A stretch of DNA of 64,000 bases, from the NCBI GenBank assembly GCA_020073145.1, contig JAIQFS010000012.1, positions 42,961 to 106,960 on the forward strand, in the 5' to 3' direction. This document shows positions 25,638 through 34,597 of this stretch, piece by piece. The stretch comes from Terriglobia bacterium. GTDB lineage: Bacteria; Acidobacteriota; Terriglobia; Bryobacterales; Bryobacteraceae. The position numbers and the translations under genes were made by a program. The notes under the pieces were generated by a model. The model worked only from the letters and a program-made list of their open reading frames with translations. It had not been told where the DNA came from and ran no database searches. Position 1 is the first letter of the stretch, and each line of letters opens with the position of its first letter.

Positions 25638-27875
25638 CTAGCGCACGCTGACCGTGGCGGCATTGCTGGCAACGCCGCCCACGAAGATTTGCATCGGATA
25701 GTCGCCGGGCGCCAGTTGCGGCACTACGAGATTGACCTGATCGAGCCCGGCAAATCCGGGCGCGCCGCCGGCGAATTGCACCGTGGCCGCCTGGCGTCCG
25801 ATGGTCGCCGTCACCGGGCTCGTGGCGTTGGAGAGAGGGCTGGCCCCGGCCGCCACGCCGGTCGGCACCGGCGGATTCATCGTCCCCACACCCGTCACAT
25901 AGACCTGCAGCACGGTTCCCACCGCGGCCGGTTGGCTGGAACTGTTGACCGAGTCGTCTTGGTTCAACGCCGCCGCACGCCCCAATCCTAATTCAAAGAT
26001 TCCTGGTCCCGCGGCTTGCACGGTCAGTGTGCCCAGATTGCGCGGGGCGCCATCCACGGAAACGCCGACGGTCGTGCTGCCTGGGCCCACCTCAAACGGA
26101 ACCTGCACATTGAGCTGGACCGGGCTGGCGTAAAAAATGGGAGCCGGCCAGCCATTCATGGTGACGGAAGCGCCTCCGACGGTGGCGCCGGGGATCGGGT
26201 AGCCGTCCGAGGTGGTGACGGTTCGCGACAGCCCTTGGCCGTAGATGCTCACGATGGAGCCGGGCGTGACCGCGGCCGGATCTCCGCTGGCCGCGCTCGA
26301 TGCCGCGAGCGGCGCGCCGTTCAACGGGAGCAGGCCGTACACGACCAGTGCGGTCTGGGTGCCGGCGAACACTTTGCCATTGGCCACTGCCGGCGCCGTG
26401 AATTTCACGTAGGATCCCAACCCATCGCGCCCCTGGTTCTGATTACTGTTGAACAATTCCCGCGAGAGGTTGGTGGCGTCGTAGGCGTGCAACGTTCCCG
26501 ATTGCTCCAGCGCCCAGACGATGGCATTCGCAGTCCCGTTGGCCGTAATGGTCGGGACGCAGCCTGGGTATCCGAACGCCGTCGGCGAGTGCGACGAGGG
26601 AGCAGTCGCCATCTGCGCGTTGGCGATGGGAAAGGCGCGCAGGCTGTCGCCGGCAGCGCAAAAGTATACGGTCTTGTTGAAGTACGCGGGATTTCCGAAT
26701 ACCCCCGGGATGGCGCCCGGAATCGATTGCACGATCTGGCTGTCGGAGCCGGATTGCCACCCGCCCAGGTGGTCGCGATCCAGCAGATAGATCCGGCCTT
26801 CCTTGCCGGCGCCCACCATGAGGTGCGGATGCGCGGCGCTTCCCGCCTCATCGCCTATGAAGGCGACTCCGGCTGAACCCGTATCCACATCGCCGTTATT
26901 CAGGCTCTGCTGGTTGAAGGGCGTGAAGTAGTCGCTCACCGCCAGGCCGCTTGCGGTGGCCAGTTTGATGTAGCTCTCGCCGAGGTCCGGCCCGCCGCTG
27001 GCGTAGTCGAAGTCCCCGTTTCCCGACACCACAAAGATGTTGCCTGCCGCGTCCGCCGCCGGAGCCGCGCCGCTCGCCCACAAGGAGCCTTCATTGCCGT
27101 TGGGCGTGCTGTTATGGACCGACACCTGCTGCAGGCTCTGCGCGTCGTACCCGATCAGCCAGCCGTGGTATTGGCCGATATCGCAATGCGAAGACCACGC
27201 CGTGTAGACCACGCCGTGCAGCAGTAACAGTCCTGGCCGCTGCTTGTAATTCTTTGGCTGAAACACGTCCGTGCTGCCGCCGTCGCCCGTGCCCGGCGTC
27301 GAGGCCTGAATCACCACCGGGCCTCCCGCGCGCTCCGCCCCGCTGGCGATATCCAGGGCGTGCAGCCGCTGGACATAATTCACTCCGCGATTCCCGCTTT
27401 CCTTGGTCATTGCGACCAGATAGATGGTGCCGCTTTGCGGATCGATCACCGGCGTGCCGGTGATGCCGATTTCCGGAACGATCTGGTCGCAGCCGGTGTC
27501 GGTGAACGGCACCGAGGTCACGCCGGCGGCTGGGTTGAGAAAGCTCACCTGCCACAGCGGCGCCGCGCTCGCCCCTCCGGGGCCGTCGGCATCGAGCGCA
27601 TACACGCTATCGTGTTCCGTCACCACGAAGACGGTGTTGTGCACCCCTTTGCCCGCAATGTTCACGTTCGGCACATACAGCGGTTGGGCGTAGATATAAC
27701 CGTCCACCGGGTACGAAAATAGTTTCCCGAACTGGTTGGAATTGACGTTGCCGGGCGTGAGCGCGGTCTCATTGGCGTTGACGCCGGCGCGCGACGCATC
27801 GTACTGGTAGGTCAGGACGCTGACTTGGGCAGCCAGCGGCAGGGTTGCGGCGACGGCCACCAGAAACCGGATCAT
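25638..27875 (-). CDS. Exported beta-propeller protein with TIGR03437-type C-terminal domain
   Basis: The protein has 745 residues. After a signal peptide (1-16) a PQQ-like/PD40-type propeller covers roughly 20-520 (repeated blade pieces such as VFVVTEHDSVYALDADG and IYLLDRDHLGG). The C-terminal 220 residues resemble the TIGR03437 domain found mainly in Solibacter-type acidobacteria: SIVSIYGQGLS, PIFYASPVQLNVQVPFEV, and the final GFAGLDQVNLVVPQL...GGVASNAATVSVR. The start at 27875 has GGGAGGAA about 7 bp upstream. No c-type haem or PQQ-dehydrogenase catalytic signature is seen, so a structural or binding role is more likely than dehydrogenase activity. Confidence 0.85.
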   Translation of the reverse strand: MIRFLVAVAATLPLAAQVSVLTYQYDASRAGVNANETALTPGNVNSNQFGKLFSYPVDGYIYAQPLYVPNVNIAGKGVHNTVFVVTEHDSVYALDADGPGGASAAPLWQVSFLNPAAGVTSVPFTDTGCDQIVPEIGITGTPVIDPQSGTIYLVAMTKESGNRGVNYVQRLHALDIASGAERAGGPVVIQASTPGTGDGGSTDVFQPKNYKQRPGLLLLHGVVYTAWSSHCDIGQYHGWLIGYDAQSLQQVSVHNSTPNGNEGSLWASGAAPAADAAGNIFVVSGNGDFDYASGGPDLGESYIKLATASGLAVSDYFTPFNQQSLNNGDVDTGSAGVAFIGDEAGSAAHPHLMVGAGKEGRIYLLDRDHLGGWQSGSDSQIVQSIPGAIPGVFGNPAYFNKTVYFCAAGDSLRAFPIANAQMATAPSSHSPTAFGYPGCVPTITANGTANAIVWALEQSGTLHAYDATNLSRELFNSNQNQGRDGLGSYVKFTAPAVANGKVFAGTQTALVVYGLLPLNGAPLAASSAASGDPAAVTPGSIVSIYGQGLSRTVTTSDGYPIPGATVGGASVTMNGWPAPIFYASPVQLNVQVPFEVGPGSTTVGVSVDGAPRNLGTLTVQAAGPGIFELGLGRAAALNQDDSVNSSSQPAAVGTVLQVYVTGVGTMNPPVPTGVAAGASPLSNATSPVTATIGRQAATVQFAGGAPGFAGLDQVNLVVPQLAPGDYPMQIFVGGVASNAATVSVR

Positions 27876-27970
27876 CCAGCGTTCCTCCCAGCGTGCAGAT
27901 GAGTCCATGTTACGCGGTTTTCAGATGGGAAATACAGTGGAGGAACGGTGAGATTCCATGCCTACTAAAG

Positions 27971-28495
27971 TCATAGTGTAGTTCCCCGTACGGATTGGGA
28001 AGACGCCGAGGGCCAGGGGATCCACCGAGGGACGTTGCGACAGTATTCCAGGTACGCCGCGCCGCGATTCTGCCGCAGGTGAGGCTCTTCGATCCACACG
28101 ACAACAGCCTGGAAGATCAGTCCCATGCCACCGGCGTAGGCCAGCCGCGCCCACGACCCGCAGAGCAGCGCCTCGCCCAGCAGAACCGTGACCACTCCCA
28201 AGTACATCGGATTGCGGCTGTACCGGTAGATGCTGGCGCGGACGAGTTGCTGTGGTTCGACGCCGATGGCAAATCGCAGCGCCCTGGCAAAGAAGATATT
28301 GGGCGTACCGTGGCCGTTCAGCAAGAATTCCGCGGCGCACCAAAAGTACAGGGTCGCGCCGGCAGCAATGGGGACCCAGCCGAGCGGGTACCGGACGGCG
28401 CGGCTCCCGTCGAAAACGTAGAACGGCAACCAGACCGTCAGCGTCCCCGGCACGAGCACCGTGAACAACACGGCCCGGAGCGTCAGAGCGATCAT
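27971..28495 (-). CDS. ICMT/PEMT-like membrane methyltransferase
   Basis: The protein has 174 residues and about four membrane helices. The C-terminal region has YRYSRNPMYLGVV followed by EEPHLRQNRGAAYLEYCRNVPRW, the SAM-binding layout of the ICMT/phospholipid-methyltransferase group. The substrate is unknown. It starts 6 bp after the stop of the cupin gene, so the two form an operon. It is the second such methyltransferase in 4 kb (the other at 24681-25208), but the two are clearly diverged. Confidence 0.83.
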   Translation of the reverse strand: MIALTLRAVLFTVLVPGTLTVWLPFYVFDGSRAVRYPLGWVPIAAGATLYFWCAAEFLLNGHGTPNIFFARALRFAIGVEPQQLVRASIYRYSRNPMYLGVVTVLLGEALLCGSWARLAYAGGMGLIFQAVVVWIEEPHLRQNRGAAYLEYCRNVPRWIPWPSASSQSVRGTTL

Positions 28496-28501
28496 GCCGC
28501 G

Positions 28502-28972
28502 CTAGATATCGTCACGGCCGATGTTGACGATGAAATACTCCGCGCGGGTGGTGCCGACGTTCTTCGCGTTGTGGATTTCATTAGAACCAATCACCCCGAC
28601 GTCCCCGGGGCCCAGCCGGTACGGCTTTCCGGAAATCGTCAACTCCATAGTGCCGGTGCGGACCAGCATCATCTCCTCGCGCAAGTGCTGGTGCGGCGGG
28701 TGGTTCACTTCGCCGGGCGCGATGTCACTCTGATGCGACTCCATCTTAAAACCGGTATGGGTTTTGGCGGTGAACATCCGGCGATTTTTGTTCTTGCCGT
28801 TGGTGGTGACTGGGATTTCGTCGTAGAGGTACGCCTTGGTTTTCAGAACCGGCAGTTTCTCCACCGAGTTGTCCGCCGCGGGCGCCAGGCCCCGGCCCTC
28901 GGTTTGCGCCGAAGCGCGGGTGGCCGCGAGAGCGGGAAGCAAGAGACCCAAGTCTCTGCGCGAGTATTTCAT
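28502..28972 (-). CDS. Exported cupin-domain protein
   Basis: The protein has 156 residues. The N-terminus MKYSRRDLGLLLPALAA looks like a twin-arginine signal. The single cupin domain carries HPPHQHLREEMMLV (His94, His96, Glu99 or Glu100) and later a His134 in NEIHN, the usual metal ligands of cupins. Such proteins range from dioxygenases to isomerases and sensors; the function here is unknown. GGAGGC lies upstream of the ATG. It is co-transcribed with the downstream methyltransferase. Confidence 0.85.
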   Translation of the reverse strand: MKYSRRDLGLLLPALAATRASAQTEGRGLAPAADNSVEKLPVLKTKAYLYDEIPVTTNGKNKNRRMFTAKTHTGFKMESHQSDIAPGEVNHPPHQHLREEMMLVRTGTMELTISGKPYRLGPGDVGVIGSNEIHNAKNVGTTRAEYFIVNIGRDDI

Positions 28973-29085
28973 AGACAGCCTCCGCCGACACCGGGTGCCG
29001 GTTCAGAACACTATACACCCGGCGGCAGACGGCAGCTAGCGGCGATCGGGGGATTCGGCGCCCGCGGGATCGGCGGCTGGCGGTG

Positions 29086-30729
29086 TCACCGCATCAGCCG
29101 CTTGACGTTTTCCAGATAGAGGTCGCAGAAGGGACGCCGCAGACCCTGGCCGGCCACTAGCCCGTCGTCTTTGAATTCGAGAACCGCGCCCGTGGCCGCA
29201 TCGAATTTCGGCCACGGCGGAAGCCCCGTGCCGTTCGGGTTCCCGGTCTTAGCGAAGTTGGTCCAATACTGTTGCATCGCCGAGGAGATTTCGAGATCCA
29301 CGGCGCTGTACTGCGGGCCGCGGCCACCGCCGGTCAGCGCCCCGAAAACGTAAGGTACTTCGGCGCCATGCACGGCTCCCACGGCCTCGCGGCCCGGTGC
29401 GGCGCGATCGAATTGGTATTCGTAGGCGGTGTTTCCCGCTGCCGCGTGCCAGGCCAATTGGGCCACCACGGGGCACCGGTACATGGTATCCACCACCCAC
29501 TGGGTGGCCGGTCCGCCGTATAGCGGATCGGGGGCTTGCGGGGCCGCGGCGCCGTACAACGCCGACGCCCGCGCGGCGAGCGGCCCGTACATGGCTTCCA
29601 TGGCATGGCTCAACTCCGCCGCAGTGCTCTCCGGCGGCGTCCGTTCGCGCGCATTGTTGCCAACGATCAAAGGCACGCGGTGCTCCTGACCGGAGGCGAA
29701 TACTGCGGCCGGCGGCTTGGGAAAGACCCAGCCGTCCACCGTGATCCCGTTGGCCGGTCCGATGCTCTTACGGCCCGATGCCGCCTTCAAGAGGTCGGAG
29801 GCGGGCAGGTTGCGCAGATACGGCAGGGCGCCAACGGCAGGGGCATGCAAGTCCGCGGCGAGCGCTAGGCCTTCCTGCTCCGCTTCCGCCAGCAGCGGCG
29901 CATCGGAATAGCTGAGGGCCTCGTTCTTGATCGCCATCACAGCGCCTAGCGCAGTCATGCGGAGGGTTGCGGCGTCCGGATTGCGGGTTACGGTGCCGCT
30001 CTCCGCGATGACCCGGTGAAACAGGCCCTGGGCCAAGGGCGTGGTCATGAGCACATCCGCATCCACGGCTCCGGCCGACTGGCCGAAAAGGGTGACGTTG
30101 CCGGGGTCGCCGCCGAATTGTGCGACATTGTCCCGCACCCATTCGAGCGCCGCGATCTGGTCCATCAGGCCATAGTTGCCGGAAGCGTGGTGAGGCGACT
30201 CCCGAGTCAGTTCGGGGTGCGCGAAAAAACCGAAGATGGTGAGCCGGTAGTTGACGCTGACCAGCACCACGCCGCGCCGTGCCAGGCTGGCGCCGTCAAA
30301 GCCGGCGCTGGACGCCGTGCCGCCGTAGTTGCCGCCGCCGTGAATCCAGACCATCACCGGCTTGCGCGCCTGAGCGGCTTGCCCGCCGCGAGAGACGGGC
30401 CCCGGCAACTCCGGCGTCCACACGTTGAGAAAGAGACAGTCCTCGCGGCTGATCTCCAGGGCGCGACCGCCGGCGTTTTGCGCGCACGGAGCGCCGAAGG
30501 CGGTGGCGTCGCGCACGCCGGTCCAGGGTTTCACCGGCTGCGGCGCACGCCAGCGCAAATCCCCGACCGGAGGCTGCGCGTACGGGATGCCTTTGAAGGC
30601 GGCCCCGCCCTGCGTCAGGCTGCTGCCTTGCAGCCGGCCGCCCGATACCGCCACCGTGGGAACCGCGTCTGCCGCGAGCGCCGGAAGCGCCAACCCGATG
30701 ACCGCTGCCGCTCCAAGAACCACGCGCAT
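29086..30729 (-). CDS. Type B carboxylesterase, exported
   Basis: The protein has 547 residues, the usual size for the family, with a signal peptide (1-19). The family signature is complete: the oxyanion loop WIHGGGNYGG, the sequence EDCLFLNVW, the nucleophile FGQSAGA and the late acid/His region (…GAVHGAEVPYVFG). It should hydrolyse esters in the periplasm or outside; the substrate is unknown. The ATG at 30729 has GGAGGG upstream. It is divergent from the PAL-like gene, with 62 bp between starts. Confidence 0.92.
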   Translation of the reverse strand: MRVVLGAAAVIGLALPALAADAVPTVAVSGGRLQGSSLTQGGAAFKGIPYAQPPVGDLRWRAPQPVKPWTGVRDATAFGAPCAQNAGGRALEISREDCLFLNVWTPELPGPVSRGGQAAQARKPVMVWIHGGGNYGGTASSAGFDGASLARRGVVLVSVNYRLTIFGFFAHPELTRESPHHASGNYGLMDQIAALEWVRDNVAQFGGDPGNVTLFGQSAGAVDADVLMTTPLAQGLFHRVIAESGTVTRNPDAATLRMTALGAVMAIKNEALSYSDAPLLAEAEQEGLALAADLHAPAVGALPYLRNLPASDLLKAASGRKSIGPANGITVDGWVFPKPPAAVFASGQEHRVPLIVGNNARERTPPESTAAELSHAMEAMYGPLAARASALYGAAAPQAPDPLYGGPATQWVVDTMYRCPVVAQLAWHAAAGNTAYEYQFDRAAPGREAVGAVHGAEVPYVFGALTGGGRGPQYSAVDLEISSAMQQYWTNFAKTGNPNGTGLPPWPKFDAATGAVLEFKDDGLVAGQGLRRPFCDLYLENVKRLMR

Positions 30730-30757
30730 GAAAGATCCCTCCACTTGTTGGAAGTAG

Positions 30758-30763
30758 TATAAT
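30758..30763 (+). promoter_or_regulatory. -10 element (TATAAT) for the PAL-like gene
   Basis: A perfect TATAAT lies 28 bp before the ATG at 30792, in the 62-bp divergent gap. No clear -35 is seen at 16-18 bp. Confidence 0.45.
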
Positions 30764-30791
30764 CCCCGATGCCTGTCGAGAGGAGGTTCTC

Positions 30792-31805
30792 ATGGCACGG
30801 GTCCTTCGCATGAGATTGCTGGTAGTGCTGGCGGTGACGCTCGGAAGCGCCTCCGCGCAATCCGAGGTCCAGCCGCTGAACGATCTGCCCAATCCGTATC
30901 GCACCGTGCGCGATTGGGGCCATCCTCCCAATGGCGTGCCGTGGGCGGCGGTCACGGCGGTGGAAGTCTCATCAGATGGCAGCATCTACGTAATTCATCG
31001 CTGCCATGACAACTCGTGTGCGGGCCGGCCGGAGCCGCCCATCCTGAAGTTCGACGCCTCGGGCAAACTGCTCACGGCCTGGGGCGAGGGTATGTTCGTG
31101 TTCCCGCACGGCGCCACGGTGGACGCCCAGGGCAACCTCTGGGTGACCGACGAACAAATGAAAGATGGCAAGGGCATGCAGGTTTTCCAGTTCAGCCCCG
31201 AAGGAAAGGTGCTGATGACCCTGGGCAAAGCGGGCGTGGCCAGCGACGAGCCGGGCCTGTTTGATGAGCCGAGCGATGTGGCGGTCGCGCCCGACGGCGA
31301 CATCTTTGTGACGGAAGGCCACTCCGGGCCGAGGCACGGCAACGACCGCATCTCGAAGTTCTCCAAGGATGGGAAATTCCTCAAGTCCTGGGGGAAGCGC
31401 GGATCCGGCAACGACGAGCTCAACGCGCCGCACACCATTGCGCTCGATTCCCAAGGGCGGCTCTTTGTCGGCGACCGCAATAACAACCGCATCCAGATCT
31501 TCGATCAGGAGGGCCGCTACCTCGACACCTGGCGTCAGTTCGGCCGGCCGAGTGGGATCCTGATCCTGAAAGACGACACCCTGTACGTGGCCGATTCCGA
31601 ATCCTGGGGCAAAGACGAACCCGGCTGGAAGAAAGGCATCCGCATCGGCAGCGCCAAGACCGGCAAGGTGAGCTACTTCATCGAAGACTTGGAGTCAACC
31701 ACCGAAGAGCACAGCGGCGCGGAAGGCGTCGGCGTGGACGCCGCCGGCAATGTCTACGGGGCCGTGGTGCGCCGGCAGATGCTGGAGAAACACATCAAGA
31801 AGTAG
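30792..31805 (+). CDS. NHL-repeat protein related to peptidyl-alpha-hydroxyglycine alpha-amidating lyase (PAL)
   Basis: The protein has 337 residues: a signal peptide (1-22) and a six-bladed NHL propeller, the fold of the PAL half of eukaryotic peptide-amidating enzyme. From memory of rat PAL, its catalytic Arg lies in a FHRGDH segment, here VIHRCHD (Arg70). Its first Zn His lies in PHG, here FPHGATVD (His106), and its second in VPHSLAL, here NAPHTIALD (His214). The catalytic Tyr region aligns with TEGHSGPRHGNDRIS, where His177 stands at the Tyr position. The third Zn His appears as Glu311. So the fold and most landmarks agree, but two catalytic positions differ. The stop lies 7 bp from the stop of the convergent copper-monooxygenase gene. 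Confidence 0.8.
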   Translation: MARVLRMRLLVVLAVTLGSASAQSEVQPLNDLPNPYRTVRDWGHPPNGVPWAAVTAVEVSSDGSIYVIHRCHDNSCAGRPEPPILKFDASGKLLTAWGEGMFVFPHGATVDAQGNLWVTDEQMKDGKGMQVFQFSPEGKVLMTLGKAGVASDEPGLFDEPSDVAVAPDGDIFVTEGHSGPRHGNDRISKFSKDGKFLKSWGKRGSGNDELNAPHTIALDSQGRLFVGDRNNNRIQIFDQEGRYLDTWRQFGRPSGILILKDDTLYVADSESWGKDEPGWKKGIRIGSAKTGKVSYFIEDLESTTEEHSGAEGVGVDAAGNVYGAVVRRQMLEKHIKK

Positions 31806-31812
31806 GGAGCGA

Positions 31813-33204
31813 CTACTGGCCCGCCCCCGGCCGCGCCGCCTGCTGTGCCTGGTACCGCCGCGCGGTGCCGTCCTGCACGCCTTTGGCGATGGCCGCGCGC
31901 GTGCGCTGGGCCACCATCTGTTGCAGCGCCGCCTCGTCTTCCTGGTGAGCCGCCACCATCTGCACGGTGACGCTTCCCATCTCGTCGAAGGACTGCTCGC
32001 CCCATTGAACGCGCTTGGGCGGAGTGCTGGGATTGCGCGGGTTCTCCGCGGAGTTGTCGTATCGCAAGCGGACGTCGATGCGGGTGCCCTTGGGCAGCGC
32101 CACGGCGGCCTTATAGGTGTAACGGTCCTGCCAGTTGAAGTCCCAATCGGGGATCCAGAGCAGCGGTTGGGTGGTTCCGTCGGGCAAAGTCGCGGTGGCC
32201 TTCATTTCCTTGGCGACATAGTGGGCGTGAGCGGAAGCCGCGTAGGCAATCGTGTCCACGGGCAGCGTGAGCGAATCTTCGACGGTGTAGTTCTTCTCGC
32301 CCGCCGGGACATCGATGCCCGCTCCGAATCCGAACAGCGCCGGAACCTGCACGGCCACGAGGCGGCGTTCCGGGGCGTGGTCGGCGAAGTAAATGCCAAC
32401 GACGGATTTCTCGGTCTCGGGTTTGCCGGTCAGATGAAAATGCATCTGGAGCACGAAGTCCGAACCCTTGGGAAGCGGGAGCGCGAGGCCTTGCGCCAGA
32501 AAGACCGGGGTTGCGCCGACGGCCCAGCCTCCCAAACTGCCGGAACTCCCGCGCCCGGGCGAGACGCCGATGCTCCCCATTCCACCGAAGCCGGGGCGGC
32601 CATCGGCGCCATCGATCTTGGCGAGCGCTCCGCCATCCACATAGGCGAACAGCGCGTGATGCACCACCTTGCGCGCGCTGGGACGAAACTCGACAGCCCG
32701 CACCCATTTGTCTTCGGCCAGGTGGGTGGGAATGACGAAGTTGCGGTAGATGTCGGGTCCGCTCGCGGGCAGACCGAACGCGGCCGGCATTTCCAGAACC
32801 AGGTCGGGCGTGCCTAGATGCCAGCCTTCCGGGAACTGCGGCAGCTTCGGCATCTTCGCGGGATCGCCTTGCGGCATCCCCTGGCTGACCCAAGCGGCGA
32901 TGGAGGCGATTTGCGGGTCGCTCAAGCGTCGCTCATCGGCGAATTCGCCGTAATCGTGCGCCGCATGCCAGGGCGGCATATATCGCGATTTCGTCACGGC
33001 GGCAATGATGGCGCCGCGCTTCTTCACGTCTTCATAGGTGATGAGCGAAAACGGCGCGGCCTCGCCGGGGCGGTGGCACGTCACGCAATTCCGATACACG
33101 ATGGGCGCGATGGTTTCGGTAAAGGTGGGCTTCTGCGTCGCAAGGTCGGCCGCCGGCAGCAGCGCCGCCGCGGCTACGCACAGGCCGATTCCTCTGATGC
33201 TCAT
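31813..33204 (-). CDS. Cytochrome c fused to copper type II monooxygenase (PHM-like) domains
   Basis: The protein has 463 residues: a signal peptide (1-20), a cytochrome c segment with CVTCH at 40-44, and then the two-domain fold of copper type II, ascorbate-dependent monooxygenases. The known PHM copper ligands are matched in order: the CuH pair His182-His183 (KVVHHALF), His255 in LQMHFH, the CuM pair His326/His328 (SAHAHYVAKE) and Met409 in FDEMGSV. Such enzymes hydroxylate a C-H bond with oxygen and two electrons. Here the fused haem domain could supply electrons in place of ascorbate. AGAGGAG lies upstream of the ATG. The PAL-like gene faces it tail to tail. Confidence 0.88.
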   Translation of the reverse strand: MSIRGIGLCVAAAALLPAADLATQKPTFTETIAPIVYRNCVTCHRPGEAAPFSLITYEDVKKRGAIIAAVTKSRYMPPWHAAHDYGEFADERRLSDPQIASIAAWVSQGMPQGDPAKMPKLPQFPEGWHLGTPDLVLEMPAAFGLPASGPDIYRNFVIPTHLAEDKWVRAVEFRPSARKVVHHALFAYVDGGALAKIDGADGRPGFGGMGSIGVSPGRGSSGSLGGWAVGATPVFLAQGLALPLPKGSDFVLQMHFHLTGKPETEKSVVGIYFADHAPERRLVAVQVPALFGFGAGIDVPAGEKNYTVEDSLTLPVDTIAYAASAHAHYVAKEMKATATLPDGTTQPLLWIPDWDFNWQDRYTYKAAVALPKGTRIDVRLRYDNSAENPRNPSTPPKRVQWGEQSFDEMGSVTVQMVAAHQEDEAALQQMVAQRTRAAIAKGVQDGTARRYQAQQAARPGAGQ

Positions 33205-33288
33205 CCTCGTCTCCTCTGAGCCGGGTTACCGGGGCGTTGCTCTCCCACTATACGAAATCCGGTTCGGGTTTCTGGTGCCGGCTTGGGC

Positions 33289-34284
33289 CTACGGCGCGCT
33301 CCAATACCCGGCGCGCGTGGTCACCTGCAGATCCGGCCGCCCTTTCACTGCCACCCGAATGGCGTGGAACTGCCCGTCGCCGCCCGCGCGCGGCTGAAAG
33401 CTCAGCACGTATTGCCGGTGCACTTCCTCGCCCACCGCCCGGATCGCCTCTTCGAGCGCGTTCTTCCTGAGGAAGTTCAGGCTGCGGGCGCCGGTGGCCT
33501 GGGTGAACGTCTCGGCCAGGTTGGGCTGCGCGAGGCGGGCCAGCTCTGCGATGCCTTCGAGCAGGTTCGGCGGGGGCGGGTCGATCGCGGGCACCGGGTC
33601 GTCGCGGCGCAAGTCCTTGCGCCGCTCTGCGCGGGTCTCGCGGTCCGCGCGCTTGGGCGGACGGTGCGTGAACGCCGTCCATGACGGCGACCAGGTGAGC
33701 CAATAAACCGAGACGTTCCGGCGCTCCACTTCCTGCAAGACCTCGGGCAGCTTCGCCTGGCTGGAGCGATCGCGTTTCTCGCCGATCACCAGGACGATTC
33801 GCCGCCGCTCGGACGGGCGCTCGTTGAGCATCTGGACCGCGGTCCTCACGGCATCGAGTGCCGGCGCGCGCGGGCCCTTGGCCTTCAGGCGAAGCAAGGC
33901 GTGCGCTACCGCGTCCGGATCGGCCGTGAACGCCTGGCGGATTTCCACCTGTTCCCCGAAGGAGAGCACCGCGGTTTCCCCCGCGTCCGCCGCCAGCAAA
34001 TCCGTGAACAGGATTCCGCTGGCGTTGAACTTGTCCAGAACCGCCGCTGCGCTCAGGCTGGTCTGGACCGCCACCACGAGCGAAATCGGGTAGACCGTCC
34101 AATCCATCTGTATCGCCTGCGGCACATTGTTGTCGTAGAGAACCAGGTCCGTGGCGGTGAGGCCGTCGATGAAACGTCCGCGGGCGTCTTTGACGGTAGT
34201 GGGTGCAACCACCAGCGGCACCGTGCTCTTGAACTGCGCTGTGGCGGCACAGGTAAAGATCAGAAGAGCCGCGGTCGGGCGCAT
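33289..34284 (-). CDS. Exported VWFA-related acidobacterial protein (TIGR03436-like)
   Basis: The protein has 331 residues with a signal peptide (1-16). The N-terminal part has VPLVVAPTTVKDARGRFIDGLTATDLVLYDN, typical of the acidobacterial VWFA-related family. A von Willebrand-like core follows (ISLVVAVQTSLSAAAV and RRIVLVIGEKRDRSS) in which the classic DxSxS metal motif is not intact. The function of the family is unknown. It lies divergent to the toxin-antitoxin genes, with an 88-bp gap. Confidence 0.85.
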   Translation of the reverse strand: MRPTAALLIFTCAATAQFKSTVPLVVAPTTVKDARGRFIDGLTATDLVLYDNNVPQAIQMDWTVYPISLVVAVQTSLSAAAVLDKFNASGILFTDLLAADAGETAVLSFGEQVEIRQAFTADPDAVAHALLRLKAKGPRAPALDAVRTAVQMLNERPSERRRIVLVIGEKRDRSSQAKLPEVLQEVERRNVSVYWLTWSPSWTAFTHRPPKRADRETRAERRKDLRRDDPVPAIDPPPPNLLEGIAELARLAQPNLAETFTQATGARSLNFLRKNALEEAIRAVGEEVHRQYVLSFQPRAGGDGQFHAIRVAVKGRPDLQVTTRAGYWSAP

Positions 34285-34335
34285 GGGGACGGCTCGTGCA
34301 CTCAGGATGCCAAAATCGACATCAGTAGTCTCAAT

Positions 34336-34365
34336 TTGGCATCACACCGAAGGGTGTGACATCAT
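34336..34365 (+). promoter_or_regulatory. Promoter with embedded operator of the vapB gene
   Basis: TTGGCA (34336-34341) and CATCAT (34360-34365) are spaced by exactly 18 bp. The spacer is itself a palindrome-centred element: TCACACC (34342-34348), GAAG, GGTGTGA (34353-34359). A second inverted repeat, TGCCAAA (34308-34314) / TTTGGCA (34335-34341), overlaps the -35. This is the layout of an autorepressed antitoxin promoter. The expected transcription start is next to the ATG at 34373, so the mRNA may be leaderless; there is no Shine-Dalgarno sequence. Confidence 0.5.
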
Positions 34366-34372
34366 TTTCGGC

Positions 34373-34597
34373 ATGAGGACCACACTGGCGCTGGATGATG
34401 ATGCGAGGAAGGCGAGCCAGGCATACGCTCAAACGAACCGTGTCTCGCTGGGGAAAGCGGCCTCGGAACTGGTCCGCCGCGGGTTCCAGTATCAGCTGGA
34501 AACCAGGAAACTCAACGGTGTTCCGGTGTTTCAAGTGCCGGCCCGTTTTCCGCAGATCACGGCCGAGCGAGTCAGGGAACTCCTGGACGAGGAATGA
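34373..34597 (+). CDS. VapB-type antitoxin
   Basis: The protein has 74 residues. It starts MRTTLALDDDARKASQAYAQ, the ribbon-helix-helix DNA-binding N-terminus of VapB-like antitoxins, and has a flexible C-terminal toxin-binding tail (PVFQVPARFPQITAERVRELLDEE). The stop overlaps the expected toxin start as ATGA (34594-34597). The ATG has no ribosome-binding site; the promoter structure suggests a leaderless transcript. The antitoxin reads intact although the toxin gene is broken. Confidence 0.8.
   Translation: MRTTLALDDDARKASQAYAQTNRVSLGKAASELVRRGFQYQLETRKLNGVPVFQVPARFPQITAERVRELLDEE

Noticed and set aside
31813..33204. Reading the cytochrome-copper protein as only a cytochrome c
   Set aside because: The ordered copper-ligand motifs after the haem site make the PHM-like reading much stronger.
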